Source: Steroidobacteraceae bacterium
GTDB taxonomy: Bacteria > Pseudomonadota > Gammaproteobacteria > Steroidobacterales > Steroidobacteraceae
DNA length: 64,000 bases
Direction: 5' to 3'
NCBI GenBank assembly: GCA_027531255.1
Contig: JAPZRU010000002.1
Location: 434,001-498,000, forward strand
Of the stretch, positions 24,970 to 33,287 are shown piece after piece. The position numbers and the translations under genes are program-made. The notes beneath the pieces were generated by a model. It was not told where the DNA came from. It did not search any database and saw only the letters and a program-made list of their open reading frames with translations. Each line of letters begins with the position of its first letter. Positions within the stretch are counted from its first letter, which is position 1.

Positions 24970-27168
24970 ATGGACTACGCGTCGTCCCTGCTGAGCTTCC
25001 TGCCCGGCGGACGACGCGCTCCCGGCATCGGGCAGCTGCTCGCCAAGCTCGAGACCTACCTGCCCGCCGCCCAGGTCGAGCGGGTCCAGGACGCATACGA
25101 GCTCGCTAACGAGTCCCACAAGGGACAGAAGCGGATGACCGGCGAGGCGTACATCACGCACCCGGTCGCGGTCGCGATGATCCTCGCGGACCTGCACCTC
25201 GACGGCCAGACGATCTGCGCGGCGCTGCTGCACGACGTCATCGAGGACACGCCCACCGCCAAGGAGGAGATCGTCGCGCGCTTCGGGCGCGAGGTCGGCG
25301 AGATCGTCGACGGCGTCTCGAAGCTCGACAAGGTCCAGTTCAAGAGCCGCCAGGAGGCGCAGGCGGAGTCGTTCCGCAAGATGATCCTGGCGATGGTCCG
25401 CGACATCCGCGTGATCATGGTCAAGCTCGCGGACCGCACTCACAACATGCGCACGCTCGGCGGCATGCCGCCCGCGAAGCGCCGCCGCATCGCGCAGGAG
25501 ACGCTCGACATCTACGCGCCGATCGCGAACCGGCTCGGCATCCACTCGATCAAGCTGGAGCTCGAGGACCTCGGCTTCCGGGCGCTCTACCCGCAGCGCT
25601 ACAAGGTGCTGGAGCGCGAACTCAGGAAGGCGCGCGGGAACCAGAAGGAGTTCCTGCCGAAGATCACCGCCAACCTGCAGGCGGCGCTGAAGAAGGCGGG
25701 CCTCGACGGCAAGGTCGAGTCGCGGGAGAAGCACCTCTACAGCATCTACCAGAAGATGCGCCGCAAGCGCGTGTCGCTGTCGCAGGTGATCGACGTCTAC
25801 GGCCTGCGCGTGGTCGTCGACTCGGTGGACTCCTGCTACCGCACGCTCGGCGTCGTGCACGGCACCTACAAGCCGATGCCCGGGCGGTTCAAGGACTACA
25901 TCGCGATCCCGCGCATCAACGGCTACCAGTCGCTGCACACGACGCTGTTCGGGCCGAACGGCGTGCCGATCGAGGTGCAGATCCGCACGATCGACATGCA
26001 CCGGCTCGCCGAGAGCGGCATCGCCGCGCACTGGCAGTACAAGTCGGGCGAGAGCGGCCCGTCGCAGGCCGAGCACGCACGCGAGTGGCTGAAGAGCCTG
26101 ATGCAGATCGGCGAGGGCGGGAACTCCGAGGAGTTCCTCGAGAGCGTGAAGGTCGACCTGTTCCCGGACAAGGTCTACGTGTTCACGCCGAAGGGCGACA
26201 TCCTGCGCCTGCCGCGCGGCGCCACCTGCGTGGACTTCGCCTACGCGGTGCACACCGGCGTCGGCGACCGCTGCGTCGCCGCGAAGATCGACCGCCGGCT
26301 GGTGCCGCTGCGCACCGCGCTCCGCAACGGGCAGACCGTCGAGATCATCACCGCGAAGGGCGCCACGCCGAACCCGGCGTGGGCGAACTTCGTCGTCACC
26401 GCGAAGGCGCGCGCGGCGATCCGCGCGTATCTCAAGACGATGAAGCGCTCGGAGGCGGTGGACCTCGGCAAGCGCCTCGTGAACCAGGCGCTCGGCGAGT
26501 TCAAGCTGGGGCTGCGCAACCTCGAGCCCGGGGTCGTCGAGAGCGCCACGCACGAACTGGGCTTCCGGGAACCCGACGAGCTGTTCGAGAAGATCGGGCT
26601 CGGCGAGCGGCTCGCGCCGCTGGTCGCCCGCCGGCTGCTGCCGGCCGACGCGGGCGCCGGCGCGGCGATGGCGCTGGCGCCCGTCGCGAGCCGACTCGAC
26701 GAGCCGGGCGGCCCGAACACGCGCGCGCCGCTCGCGATCGCGGGCACCGAAGGCCTGGTCGTCTCGTACGCGCGCTGCTGCTTCCCGATTCCCTACGACC
26801 CGATCATCGCCTACCTCTCGACGGGCCGCGGCGTCGTGATCCACCGCGCCAACTGCGGCAACCTCGCGGGCTGGCACAAGCAGCCCGAGAAGTGGCTGCC
26901 GGTGGCGTGGGAGCGCAACCTCGGGCGGCTGTTCGCGACCGAGCTCAAGGTCGAGGTGGCGAACCGGATGGGCGTGCTCGCGGAAGTCGCGGCGCGCATC
27001 GCCGGCTCCGAGACCAACATCAGCCACGTCGCCGTCGCCGAGCGCGATTCCGAGACCTCGGTGATCACGCTCGAGCTGCAGGTGCGCGACCGCAGGCAGC
27101 TCGCCCGGGTGGTGCGCGCGATCCGCTCGATGCCCGACGTGATCGCGATCCGCCGCACTCTGGCGTGA
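24970..27168 (+). CDS. spoT: Bifunctional (p)ppGpp synthetase/hydrolase
   Basis: A 732-residue long RSH protein. Order of domains: HD hydrolase (THPVAVAMI; LLHDVIEDTP about residues 78-87; VKLADRTHNMRTL), synthetase (YSIYQKMRRK, DVYGLRVVVDSV, FKDYIAIPRINGYQSLHTT, EVQIRTIDMHRLAE), TGS (VFTPKGDILRLPRGATCVDF), a helical and zinc-finger-like region with YARCCFPIP, and a C-terminal ACT domain (about 660-732). The intact HD motif indicates hydrolase capability, hence SpoT rather than RelA. Its stop overlaps the start of the next gene (GTGA). Confidence 0.98.
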   Translation: MDYASSLLSFLPGGRRAPGIGQLLAKLETYLPAAQVERVQDAYELANESHKGQKRMTGEAYITHPVAVAMILADLHLDGQTICAALLHDVIEDTPTAKEEIVARFGREVGEIVDGVSKLDKVQFKSRQEAQAESFRKMILAMVRDIRVIMVKLADRTHNMRTLGGMPPAKRRRIAQETLDIYAPIANRLGIHSIKLELEDLGFRALYPQRYKVLERELRKARGNQKEFLPKITANLQAALKKAGLDGKVESREKHLYSIYQKMRRKRVSLSQVIDVYGLRVVVDSVDSCYRTLGVVHGTYKPMPGRFKDYIAIPRINGYQSLHTTLFGPNGVPIEVQIRTIDMHRLAESGIAAHWQYKSGESGPSQAEHAREWLKSLMQIGEGGNSEEFLESVKVDLFPDKVYVFTPKGDILRLPRGATCVDFAYAVHTGVGDRCVAAKIDRRLVPLRTALRNGQTVEIITAKGATPNPAWANFVVTAKARAAIRAYLKTMKRSEAVDLGKRLVNQALGEFKLGLRNLEPGVVESATHELGFREPDELFEKIGLGERLAPLVARRLLPADAGAGAAMALAPVASRLDEPGGPNTRAPLAIAGTEGLVVSYARCCFPIPYDPIIAYLSTGRGVVIHRANCGNLAGWHKQPEKWLPVAWERNLGRLFATELKVEVANRMGVLAEVAARIAGSETNISHVAVAERDSETSVITLELQVRDRRQLARVVRAIRSMPDVIAIRRTLA

Positions 27169-27539
27169 GGACACGGCGGCGCGCTGCCGGCGGCGACGGG
27201 GCCGGTCCCGGTCGCGGGTCCGGTCCCGGTCGCGGGTCGCGGACCGGCGCCCGCGCCGCCTCGCCTCGCGCACCGCAGCCCGCACTCGATCCCGCGACGA
27301 TCGACGCGCTCTACGGCCTCGAGCCGGTCTACGAACCCGGCGGCGGCCGCGAACCCACGGGCTTCGTGACCGTCGAGTGCCCGTGGTGCTGGGAGCGCTA
27401 CGACACGCCGGTCGACCTGTCCTCGGGTTCGTTCGCCTACGTCGAGGACTGCCAGGTGTGCTGCCGCCCGATCGACCTCGCGGTGGAGGTCGGCGAGGAC
27501 GGCGGCGTCGAGGCCGTGCACGCGACGCGTTCGCAGTGA
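27165..27539 (+). CDS. CPXCG-motif Cys-rich zinc-ribbon protein
   Basis: A 124-residue product if translated from GTG 27165, which overlaps the spoT stop by four bases. The C-terminal 65 residues form a small Cys-rich domain: FVTVECPWCWERYDTPVDLS and FAYVEDCQVCCRPIDLAVEV, two Cys-x2-Cys pairs as in Cys_rich_CPXG proteins (about 60 residues). The first 50 residues are low-complexity Gly/Arg/Pro/Ala, including GPGRGS twice from an exact 18-bp tandem repeat (27202-27237), and may be a non-conserved extension. Function unknown; zinc binding is inferred from the cysteines. Confidence 0.75.
   Translation: MRTRRRAAGGDGAGPGRGSGPGRGSRTGARAASPRAPQPALDPATIDALYGLEPVYEPGGGREPTGFVTVECPWCWERYDTPVDLSSGSFAYVEDCQVCCRPIDLAVEVGEDGGVEAVHATRSQ
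27202..27237 (+). repeat. Two 18-bp tandem units inside the CPXCG gene
   Basis: CCGGTCCCGGTCGCGGGT is repeated exactly twice, at 27202-27219 and 27220-27237. It encodes GPGRGS twice in the Gly/Arg-rich N-terminus. Confidence 0.85.
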
Positions 27540-27661
27540 GCGTTCAGGCCGGCCGGTCGAGCGTCGCGTCGTCCACCGGCGCCGACTTGGCAGGGGCGGG
27601 CCGCAGCGCGCAGGATCGCGCCACGGGCCGCGACAGCCGACGGCCCGCCAAGGGGGAGTCC

Positions 27662-27733
27662 ATGGACCGTTTCCGCCGGGCGGAGCCCGCCGAACGCAGC
27701 GTCGCGCGCGCCGCCCGGCGCGCGCCGCGATGA
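27662..27733 (+). CDS. Candidate 23-residue Arg-rich leader peptide
   Basis: A 24-codon frame (MDRFRRAEPAERSVARAARR and three more residues) begins at ATG 27662, directly after AGGGGGAG (27651-27658), the strongest ribosome site near here. Its stop overlaps the start of the oxidoreductase gene as ATGA. The oxidoreductase itself has no separate ribosome site, so this frame may couple its translation. About one third of the residues are Arg. It may be a true small protein, a leader, or chance. Confidence 0.4.
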   Translation: MDRFRRAEPAERSVARAARRAPR

Positions 27734-28767
27734 AGGCCTGGCGCTTCCACGGCTGGGACGACCTGCGGCTCGACGAGGTGCCGGAGCCCGCCGTGCGGCC
27801 CGGCTGGGTGAAGGTGCGCATCCGCGTCGTGCAGCCGAGCGTCACCGAGGTCGCGCTGCTGCGCGGCGAGCGCACCTACGGCTACGAGCTGATCGAGCGC
27901 GCGCTCGCGCGCGGGCCGGCGCAGCTGTTCGGCCACGAGTTCTCGGCGGAGATCGTCGAGCTCGGCGCCGGCGTGGACACGCTGCGCGTCGGCGACCGCG
28001 TCGCGGCGCGCGGCTCGCACCCGGACGGCATCGTCGGCTTCGACTACCCGGGCGCGCTCGCGGAGTACGGCGTGTTCCCCGCGAGCCTGTTCGCCGTGCT
28101 GCCGCCGCACGTGGACGACACCGAGGGCGCCGCGATCCAGCCGCTGACCGACGCGGTCGCGGCCGTGCACGCCGCGGGCCTGCGGCTCGGCGACACGGTC
28201 GCGGTGATCGGGCTCGGCTCGATGGGGCTCGGCTGCCTGCAGGTCGCGCGGGCGGCCGGCGCGGGCCGCACGATCGCGATCGCGCGGCGCGAGGCGGCGC
28301 TCGCGACCGCGCGCGAGCTCGGCGCCGACGACGTGGTGCGGGCCGCGGACGAGGACCCGGTGGACGCGGTCCTGCGGCTGACGGACGGCCGCGGCGCGGA
28401 CGTGGTGTTCGAGACCGCCGCGGGCCCGGCGACGCGCGGGCTCGCCGGCGGCGCGACGGTGCGTCAGGCGGGCGCGATGGCGCGGACCGGCGGCACCGTC
28501 GTCGCGGTCGCGTTCACCGAGGGCGCGATGCCGGTGCCGCTCGAGGTCTACCGGCCGCGCGGGCTGCGGCTCGCGTTCCCGTCGGTGCTCGAGCGCCGGC
28601 TGTTCGAGACGACGGTGGCGCTGGTCGCGACCGGCCGCGTGCGGCTCCGACCGCTGCTAGGCACCGTGCTCGAGGGCCTCGAGCAGGTGCCGCTGGCGTT
28701 CGCGATGACGGGCGACAAGCAGCGCCACGGCCTGATCAACCCGGCGCAGGTGCGGATCTCGCGCTGA
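27730..28767 (+). CDS. MDR-superfamily (zinc-type alcohol dehydrogenase-like) oxidoreductase
   Basis: A 345-residue medium-chain dehydrogenase/reductase. It has a GroES-like N-terminal domain with FGHEFSAEIVELGAGVDTLR and VGDRVAA, and a Rossmann domain with VAVIGLGSMGLGCLQVARAA (NAD(P) binding). The catalytic zinc site is incomplete: where zinc enzymes have C-G-T-D, this protein has VQPSVTEVALLRG, and the four-Cys structural zinc loop is replaced by RGSHPDGIVGFDYPGA. It is thus probably a zinc-independent or zinc-poor member. Substrate unknown. Lies in the accessory stretch between spoT and ridA. Confidence 0.85.
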   Translation: MKAWRFHGWDDLRLDEVPEPAVRPGWVKVRIRVVQPSVTEVALLRGERTYGYELIERALARGPAQLFGHEFSAEIVELGAGVDTLRVGDRVAARGSHPDGIVGFDYPGALAEYGVFPASLFAVLPPHVDDTEGAAIQPLTDAVAAVHAAGLRLGDTVAVIGLGSMGLGCLQVARAAGAGRTIAIARREAALATARELGADDVVRAADEDPVDAVLRLTDGRGADVVFETAAGPATRGLAGGATVRQAGAMARTGGTVVAVAFTEGAMPVPLEVYRPRGLRLAFPSVLERRLFETTVALVATGRVRLRPLLGTVLEGLEQVPLAFAMTGDKQRHGLINPAQVRISR

Positions 28768-28798
28768 GCGCGATCGCCGCGGCGCGAGGAGGACGACG

Positions 28799-29188
28799 AT
28801 GACCACGGCCACACGGGCCTTCGAGCTGTTCGAGACGGTGTACTACGGCGGCATCGACCGCGGCGACATGGCCACCGCCACCAGCGCGCTGCATCCCGCG
28901 ATCGAGTGGTCGCACCAGCAGGTCTGGGCGCACCACGGGTTCGCGCGCGGCACGCCCGAGACGAAGCACGGGCGCGAGGCGGTCCGGGAGTTCCTCGCCG
29001 CGCGGGTCGCGCAGCTGCGCGAGGCGCGCATCCGCCACCACGTGCGCGAGATGGTCTACGACGAGCCGCGCGGCCGCGGCGCGTTCCTCGGCGCGGTGGA
29101 GGGCCCCGACGGCCGCAGCCTCGGCTTCATGGTGTGGTTCGAGCTCGAGGACGGGCTCGTGCGGCGCTACCTGCTGCGGCCGCTGTAG
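28799..29188 (+). CDS. SnoaL/NTF2-like fold protein
   Basis: A 129-residue protein with a strong ribosome site (GAGGAGGA) before ATG 28799. The pattern of an initial helix (FELFETVYYGGIDRGDMATA), HPAIEWSHQQ, a REFLAARVAQL helix and long beta strands (GAFLGAVEGPDGRSLGFMVW, FELEDGLVRRYLLR) fits the SnoaL-like NTF2 fold found in isomerases and steroid- or polyketide-modifying enzymes. No catalytic residue can be assigned. It follows the oxidoreductase by 31 bp and may act with it. Confidence 0.7.
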   Translation: MTTATRAFELFETVYYGGIDRGDMATATSALHPAIEWSHQQVWAHHGFARGTPETKHGREAVREFLAARVAQLREARIRHHVREMVYDEPRGRGAFLGAVEGPDGRSLGFMVWFELEDGLVRRYLLRPL

Positions 29189-29358
29189 GCAGGCAACGAC
29201 GCCGCGACCGGCGCGGTGTCGGCGCGATCGCCGGCGGCCTGACTCCGATGCTGGCAAAAGGGAAAGTCGGCATGATCCGCTGATTGAGCGTTCATGCCTA
29301 TCAAATGCGACATTGAACCGACTAGTTTCCTAGCCAGCTGGCACCGTAGACTCCGCCC

Positions 29359-29598
29359 ATGAAGAGCTACGGCGTGTTCGAGGCCAAGACCCGGTTCAGC
29401 GAACTGGTCGACCAGGCTGCGCGTGGCGAGGAAGTGCTGATCACGCGGCGCGGCCAGCCCGTCGCACGGTTGGTGCCCGCACAGCATCGCGACGTCGAGG
29501 CGATCCGCAGGACGATCCGCGGGCTCGAAGCGTTCCGCGAGCGCCACTCGCTCGACGCCGACTGGCGCGAACTGCGGGACGCGGGACGCAAGTACTGA
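29359..29598 (+). CDS. Type II antitoxin, Phd/YefM family
   Basis: A 79-residue protein with MKSYGVFEAKTRFSELVDQA at the start, then EEVLITRRGQPVARLVP, the Phd/YefM DNA-binding fold. The C-terminal helix (LEAFRERHSLDADWRELRDA) should wrap the toxin. Its stop overlaps the toxin start (TGATG). A small palindrome CTAG-TTTC-CTAG at 29322-29333 lies 25 bp upstream and could be an operator; autoregulation is the family rule. Confidence 0.92.
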   Translation: MKSYGVFEAKTRFSELVDQAARGEEVLITRRGQPVARLVPAQHRDVEAIRRTIRGLEAFRERHSLDADWRELRDAGRKY

Positions 29599-30026
29599 TG
29601 TCCGAACCGTCGCCGGCCGGCGCCTTCGTCCTGGACGTCTCCGTTGCACTGGCATGGTGCTTCCGCGACGAGAGTTCACCGGAAACGGCCGCGCTGCTGC
29701 GCCGCCTGGCCACGGACCGCGCCCTCGTGCCGCCTCTCTGGGGCTACGAGGTGGCCAACATGCTCGGGCTCGCACGCCGCCGGTCGCGGCTCGACGAGGC
29801 TTCGCTCGCCGAGGCGCTCGCACTGCTCGACGGTTTGCCGATCGAGATCGATCCCGACTCGGCGGATGCGGCGCTGCGTTCGACGCTTGCGCTCGCCGTG
29901 TCGGCAGGTCTCCCGGCGTACGATGCGGCCTATCTCGAACTCGCACGTCGCCGGTCGGTGCCGCTGGCGACGCGCGATGCGGAACTCCGCCGCGCGGCCG
30001 TCCGGCTCGGGATCGCACTGCTCTAG
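29598..30026 (+). CDS. PIN-domain ribonuclease toxin (VapC-like)
   Basis: A 142-residue PIN domain protein with acidic active-site residues in FVLDVSVALAW (first Asp), LWGYEVANML (Glu), GLPAYDAAYLELARR (Asp) and LATRDAELRRAA (Asp). VapC toxins cleave initiator tRNA or other structured RNAs; the target here is unknown. It forms a cassette with the upstream Phd/YefM-type antitoxin. The module lies between spoT and ridA, genes that are close neighbours in related bacteria. Confidence 0.92.
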   Translation: MSEPSPAGAFVLDVSVALAWCFRDESSPETAALLRRLATDRALVPPLWGYEVANMLGLARRRSRLDEASLAEALALLDGLPIEIDPDSADAALRSTLALAVSAGLPAYDAAYLELARRRSVPLATRDAELRRAAVRLGIALL

Positions 30027-30080
30027 CCGACCCGACGGCCGTCGCTCCTCCCCCTCCCGGCTCCACCCCGAGGCCACTCC

Positions 30081-30464
30081 ATGCCCCGCCAGGTCATCCA
30101 CACGAACGACGCTCCCGCCGCCATCGGCACCTACTCCCAGGCCGTACGCATCGGCAACACGGTCTACCTGTCCGGCCAGACGCCGCTCGACCCGAAGACG
30201 ATGGAGCTGGTCCCCGGCGACTTCGAGGCGCAGGCCCGCCGCGTGTTCGAGAATCTCGCGGCCGTGGCCGCCGCCGCGGGCGGCACGCTGAACGACGCGG
30301 TCCGCGTCGGCATCTACGTCACGGACCTCGGCAACTTCCCCGTGGTCAACAAGGTGATGTCGGAGTACTTCGCGCAGCCCTACCCGGCGCGTTCCACGAT
30401 CGGCGTCGCCTCGCTGCCGCGCGGCGCGGCGGTCGAGATCGACTGCGTGCTCGAGCTCGGCTGA
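30081..30464 (+). CDS. ridA: 2-iminobutanoate/2-iminopropanoate deaminase RidA
   Basis: A 127-residue YjgF/YER057c/UK114 protein that hydrolyses reactive enamine/imine intermediates from PLP enzymes. Markers are [20 protein letters not shown], the substrate-binding Arg in [12 protein letters not shown] and the terminal VEIDCVLEL. Follows the accessory insertion and overlaps the recG start (TGATG). Confidence 0.97.
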   Translation: MPRQVIHTNDAPAAIGTYSQAVRIGNTVYLSGQTPLDPKTMELVPGDFEAQARRVFENLAAVAAAAGGTLNDAVRVGIYVTDLGNFPVVNKVMSEYFAQPYPARSTIGVASLPRGAAVEIDCVLELG

Positions 30465-32644
30465 TGCCGGAGCGCGCGTCGCGCCCGCCGTCGGACACGG
30501 TCGTCTGCACGCCCGGCTCCGCGCCCGCGCACGTGCGCAATCCCGCCGCGGTCGCGAAACCCGAGGTGCCGCCGGAACTCCGCCCGGTCACGACGCTCAA
30601 GGGTGTCGGCGACGCGCTCGCGTTCAAGCTCGCCAAGCTCGGCATCGAGGCGGTGCAGGACCTGCTGTTCCTGCTTCCGAACCGCTACGAGGACCGCACC
30701 CGGATCGTGCCGATCGGCAGCCTGCGCGCCGGCGACCGCGCGGTCGTCGAGGGCGAGGTGCAGCTGGCCGAGGTGGTGTTCCGCAAGCGCCGCCAGCTGC
30801 TGGTGCGGATCGCCGACGGCTCGGGCTTCCTGACGCTGCGCTTCTTCTACTTCACCGCGGCCCAGCAGGCGCAGCTGGTGCGCGGCGCGAAGCTCCGCTG
30901 CTTCGGCGAGGCGCGGCGCGGCTCGCTCGGCCTCGAAATCGTCCACCCCGAGTACCGCCGCGCGGACGTGACGGACGCGCAGCGCACCGAGGACTCGCTG
31001 ACCCCCGTCTACCCGACCACCGAGGGCGTGCAGCAGGGCCGCCTGCGGATCCTGACCGCCCAGGCGCTCGCCGCGGTCGAGAACCGGCACGTGCGCGACT
31101 GGCTGCCGCCGACGCTGCTCGCGGACCTCGAGCTGCCGTCGCTGGTGGAAGCGCTGACGTACGTGCACCGTCCGCCGCCGGGAGCCGACGTCGAGCTGCT
31201 CGCCGCGGGTGCGCACCCCGCGCAGCGGCGCCTCGCGTTCGAGGAACTGCTCGCGCACCAGCTGAGCCTGCGGCTGCTGCGCCGGGAGATCCAGGCCGAT
31301 CCCGCGTGGCCGCTCGCGCCGCCGGGCGAGCTCGCGGCGCGCCTGCGCACGAACCTCGCGTTCGCGCTCACCGGCGCGCAGGAGCGCGCGCTCGCCGACG
31401 TGCTCGCCGACCTCGCGAAGCCGAGCCCGATGCTGCGGCTCGTGCAGGGCGACGTCGGGTCCGGCAAGACCGTGGTGGCCGCGCTGGCCGCGCTGGCGGC
31501 GGTGGAATGCGGCTTCCAGGTCGCGCTGATGGCGCCGACCGAGCTGCTGGCCGAGCAGCACCACCAGAACTTCGACAGGTGGCTGCGCCCGCTGCGGCTG
31601 CCGGTCGCGCTGCTGTCCGGCAAGCTGACGGGCCGCGCGCGGCAGGCCACGCTCGACGCGATCCGCGCGGGGGCCGACGTGCCGGTGGTCGTCGGCACCC
31701 ACGCGCTGTTCCAGGAGGGCGTGCGCTTCGGGAAGCTCGCGCTCGTGATCGTCGACGAGCAGCATCGGTTCGGCGTGCACCAGCGCATGGCTCTACGGGA
31801 GAAGGGCCTCGCGGACGGCCGCTTCCCGCACCAGCTGATCATGACGGCGACGCCGATCCCGCGGACGCTCGCGATGACCGCGTACGCGGACCTCGACGTG
31901 TCGGTGATCGACGAGCTGCCTCCCGGGCGCACGCCGGTGAAGACCGTCGTGCTGCCCGAGGCGCGCCGCGACGAGATCGTGCAGCGGATCCGCGCCGCAT
32001 GCGCGGAAGGCCGGCAGGCCTACTGGGTCTGCCCGCTGATCGAGGAGTCGGACGAGCTCGAGTACCAGGCCGCCGAGGCCACGCATGCGGCCCTCACCGG
32101 CGCGCTGCCGGGGCTGCGCGTCGGCCTCGCGCACGGGCGCATGACGCCGGCGAAGAAGGAAGCGGTGATGGCCGCGTTCAAGCGCGGCGAGATCGATCTG
32201 CTGGTCGCGACCACCGTGATCGAGGTCGGCGTGGACGTGCCGAACGCGACGCTGATGGTGATCGAGAACGCGGAGCGCATGGGACTCGCGCAGCTGCACC
32301 AGCTGCGCGGACGCGTCGGCCGCGGCGCCGCCGAGAGCAGCTGCGTGCTGCTGTACAGGGCACCGCTCTCCAACCCCGCGCGCGAACGGCTGCAGGTGAT
32401 GCGCGAGACCAACGACGGCTTCGAGGTCTCGCGCCGCGACCTCGAGCTGCGCGGGCCGGGCGAGCTGCTCGGCACGCGGCAGACCGGCCTGATGACGATG
32501 AAGGTCGCGGAACTGAGCCGGGACGCGGACCTGCTGCCGCGCGTCCAGGCCGCGGCCGAAGTGATGCTCGACCGCCATCCGGATAACATAGGCCACCTGC
32601 TGCGGCGCTGGATCGGTGCCCGCGAACGCTACGGCAAGGTCTGA
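30464..32644 (+). CDS. recG: ATP-dependent DNA helicase RecG
   Basis: A 726-residue branch-migration helicase that remodels stalled forks and Holliday junctions. The wedge/OB domain (YEDRTRIVPIGSLRAGDRAV) is followed by helicase motifs: Walker A GDVGSGKTVVAAL, motif Ia MAPTELLAEQHHQNF, DEQH in VIVDEQHRFGVHQR, motif III MTATPIPRTLAMTAY, and motifs V-VI in TTVIEVGVDVPNATLM and QLHQLRGRVGRG. About 40 N-terminal residues before ELRPVTTLKGVGDALA are a non-conserved extension. ATG 30464 overlaps the ridA stop; the start was chosen on that coupling. Confidence 0.97.
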   Translation: MPERASRPPSDTVVCTPGSAPAHVRNPAAVAKPEVPPELRPVTTLKGVGDALAFKLAKLGIEAVQDLLFLLPNRYEDRTRIVPIGSLRAGDRAVVEGEVQLAEVVFRKRRQLLVRIADGSGFLTLRFFYFTAAQQAQLVRGAKLRCFGEARRGSLGLEIVHPEYRRADVTDAQRTEDSLTPVYPTTEGVQQGRLRILTAQALAAVENRHVRDWLPPTLLADLELPSLVEALTYVHRPPPGADVELLAAGAHPAQRRLAFEELLAHQLSLRLLRREIQADPAWPLAPPGELAARLRTNLAFALTGAQERALADVLADLAKPSPMLRLVQGDVGSGKTVVAALAALAAVECGFQVALMAPTELLAEQHHQNFDRWLRPLRLPVALLSGKLTGRARQATLDAIRAGADVPVVVGTHALFQEGVRFGKLALVIVDEQHRFGVHQRMALREKGLADGRFPHQLIMTATPIPRTLAMTAYADLDVSVIDELPPGRTPVKTVVLPEARRDEIVQRIRAACAEGRQAYWVCPLIEESDELEYQAAEATHAALTGALPGLRVGLAHGRMTPAKKEAVMAAFKRGEIDLLVATTVIEVGVDVPNATLMVIENAERMGLAQLHQLRGRVGRGAAESSCVLLYRAPLSNPARERLQVMRETNDGFEVSRRDLELRGPGELLGTRQTGLMTMKVAELSRDADLLPRVQAAAEVMLDRHPDNIGHLLRRWIGARERYGKV

Positions 32645-32669
32645 GCCCGCGCGCCGGAGTCCGGCTTCG

Positions 32670-33287
32670 ATGAACGTCCCGTCCCGCTCGTCCCCGTCCC
32701 GGCGCACCGCACGCGCCCGTTCCGCCGCGCCGGCCCCGGTGACGGGCCTGCTGCCGATGGACCTCTGGGTGCCCGGCCCGGGCATCGAGCTGCTGCGCGG
32801 CGTTCCGGAAGAACTCGTGGACTGGCTGACGGAGCCCGGGCTGCTGACGGCGCGCATCCGCGCGGCGCGGCCGGCGCCGTTCCGCCTGCGCATCGTCGAC
32901 CAGCGGGTGGGGTTCCTCGGCCGTGCCGAGATGGACCTGCTCAAGGTCTCCACGTCCGCCTGTTTCGCACGCGAGATCGAGCTGCTGTCGGGTGCGGAGC
33001 CGTGGGTGTTCGCGCAGACGCTGGTGCCGGACGCCACGCTGGAACTGCACCCCTGGCTCGCCGAACTCGGCGACTCCCCGCTCGGCGAGACGCTGGTCGG
33101 CGTCGAAGGCTTCGAGCGCGGTCCGTTCGAGTTCGCCCCGCTGCCGGCGCTGCACCCGCTCGCGGCGCGCGCGCTGCGCGACGCTGGAGACGAGCCGGAT
33201 TTCCTCTGGGCGCGCCGCAGCTGGTTCGCGCTGCGCGGCCGCCGCTTCCTGGTCCAGGAAGTGTTCCTGCCGGCCCTCGCGCCGTGA
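32670..33287 (+). CDS. ubiC: Chorismate lyase
   Basis: A 205-residue enzyme forming 4-hydroxybenzoate from chorismate, the first committed step of ubiquinone synthesis. Family elements are WLTEPGLLTARIRA, FRLRIVDQRVGFLG, the REIELLSGAEPWVFAQTLVP block with the substrate-binding Arg, and the C-terminal LWARRSWFALRGRRFLVQEV then FLPAL. The N-terminal 35 residues are basic and unconserved. The stop overlaps the ubiA start (GTGA). Confidence 0.95.
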   Translation: MNVPSRSSPSRRTARARSAAPAPVTGLLPMDLWVPGPGIELLRGVPEELVDWLTEPGLLTARIRAARPAPFRLRIVDQRVGFLGRAEMDLLKVSTSACFAREIELLSGAEPWVFAQTLVPDATLELHPWLAELGDSPLGETLVGVEGFERGPFEFAPLPALHPLAARALRDAGDEPDFLWARRSWFALRGRRFLVQEVFLPALAP

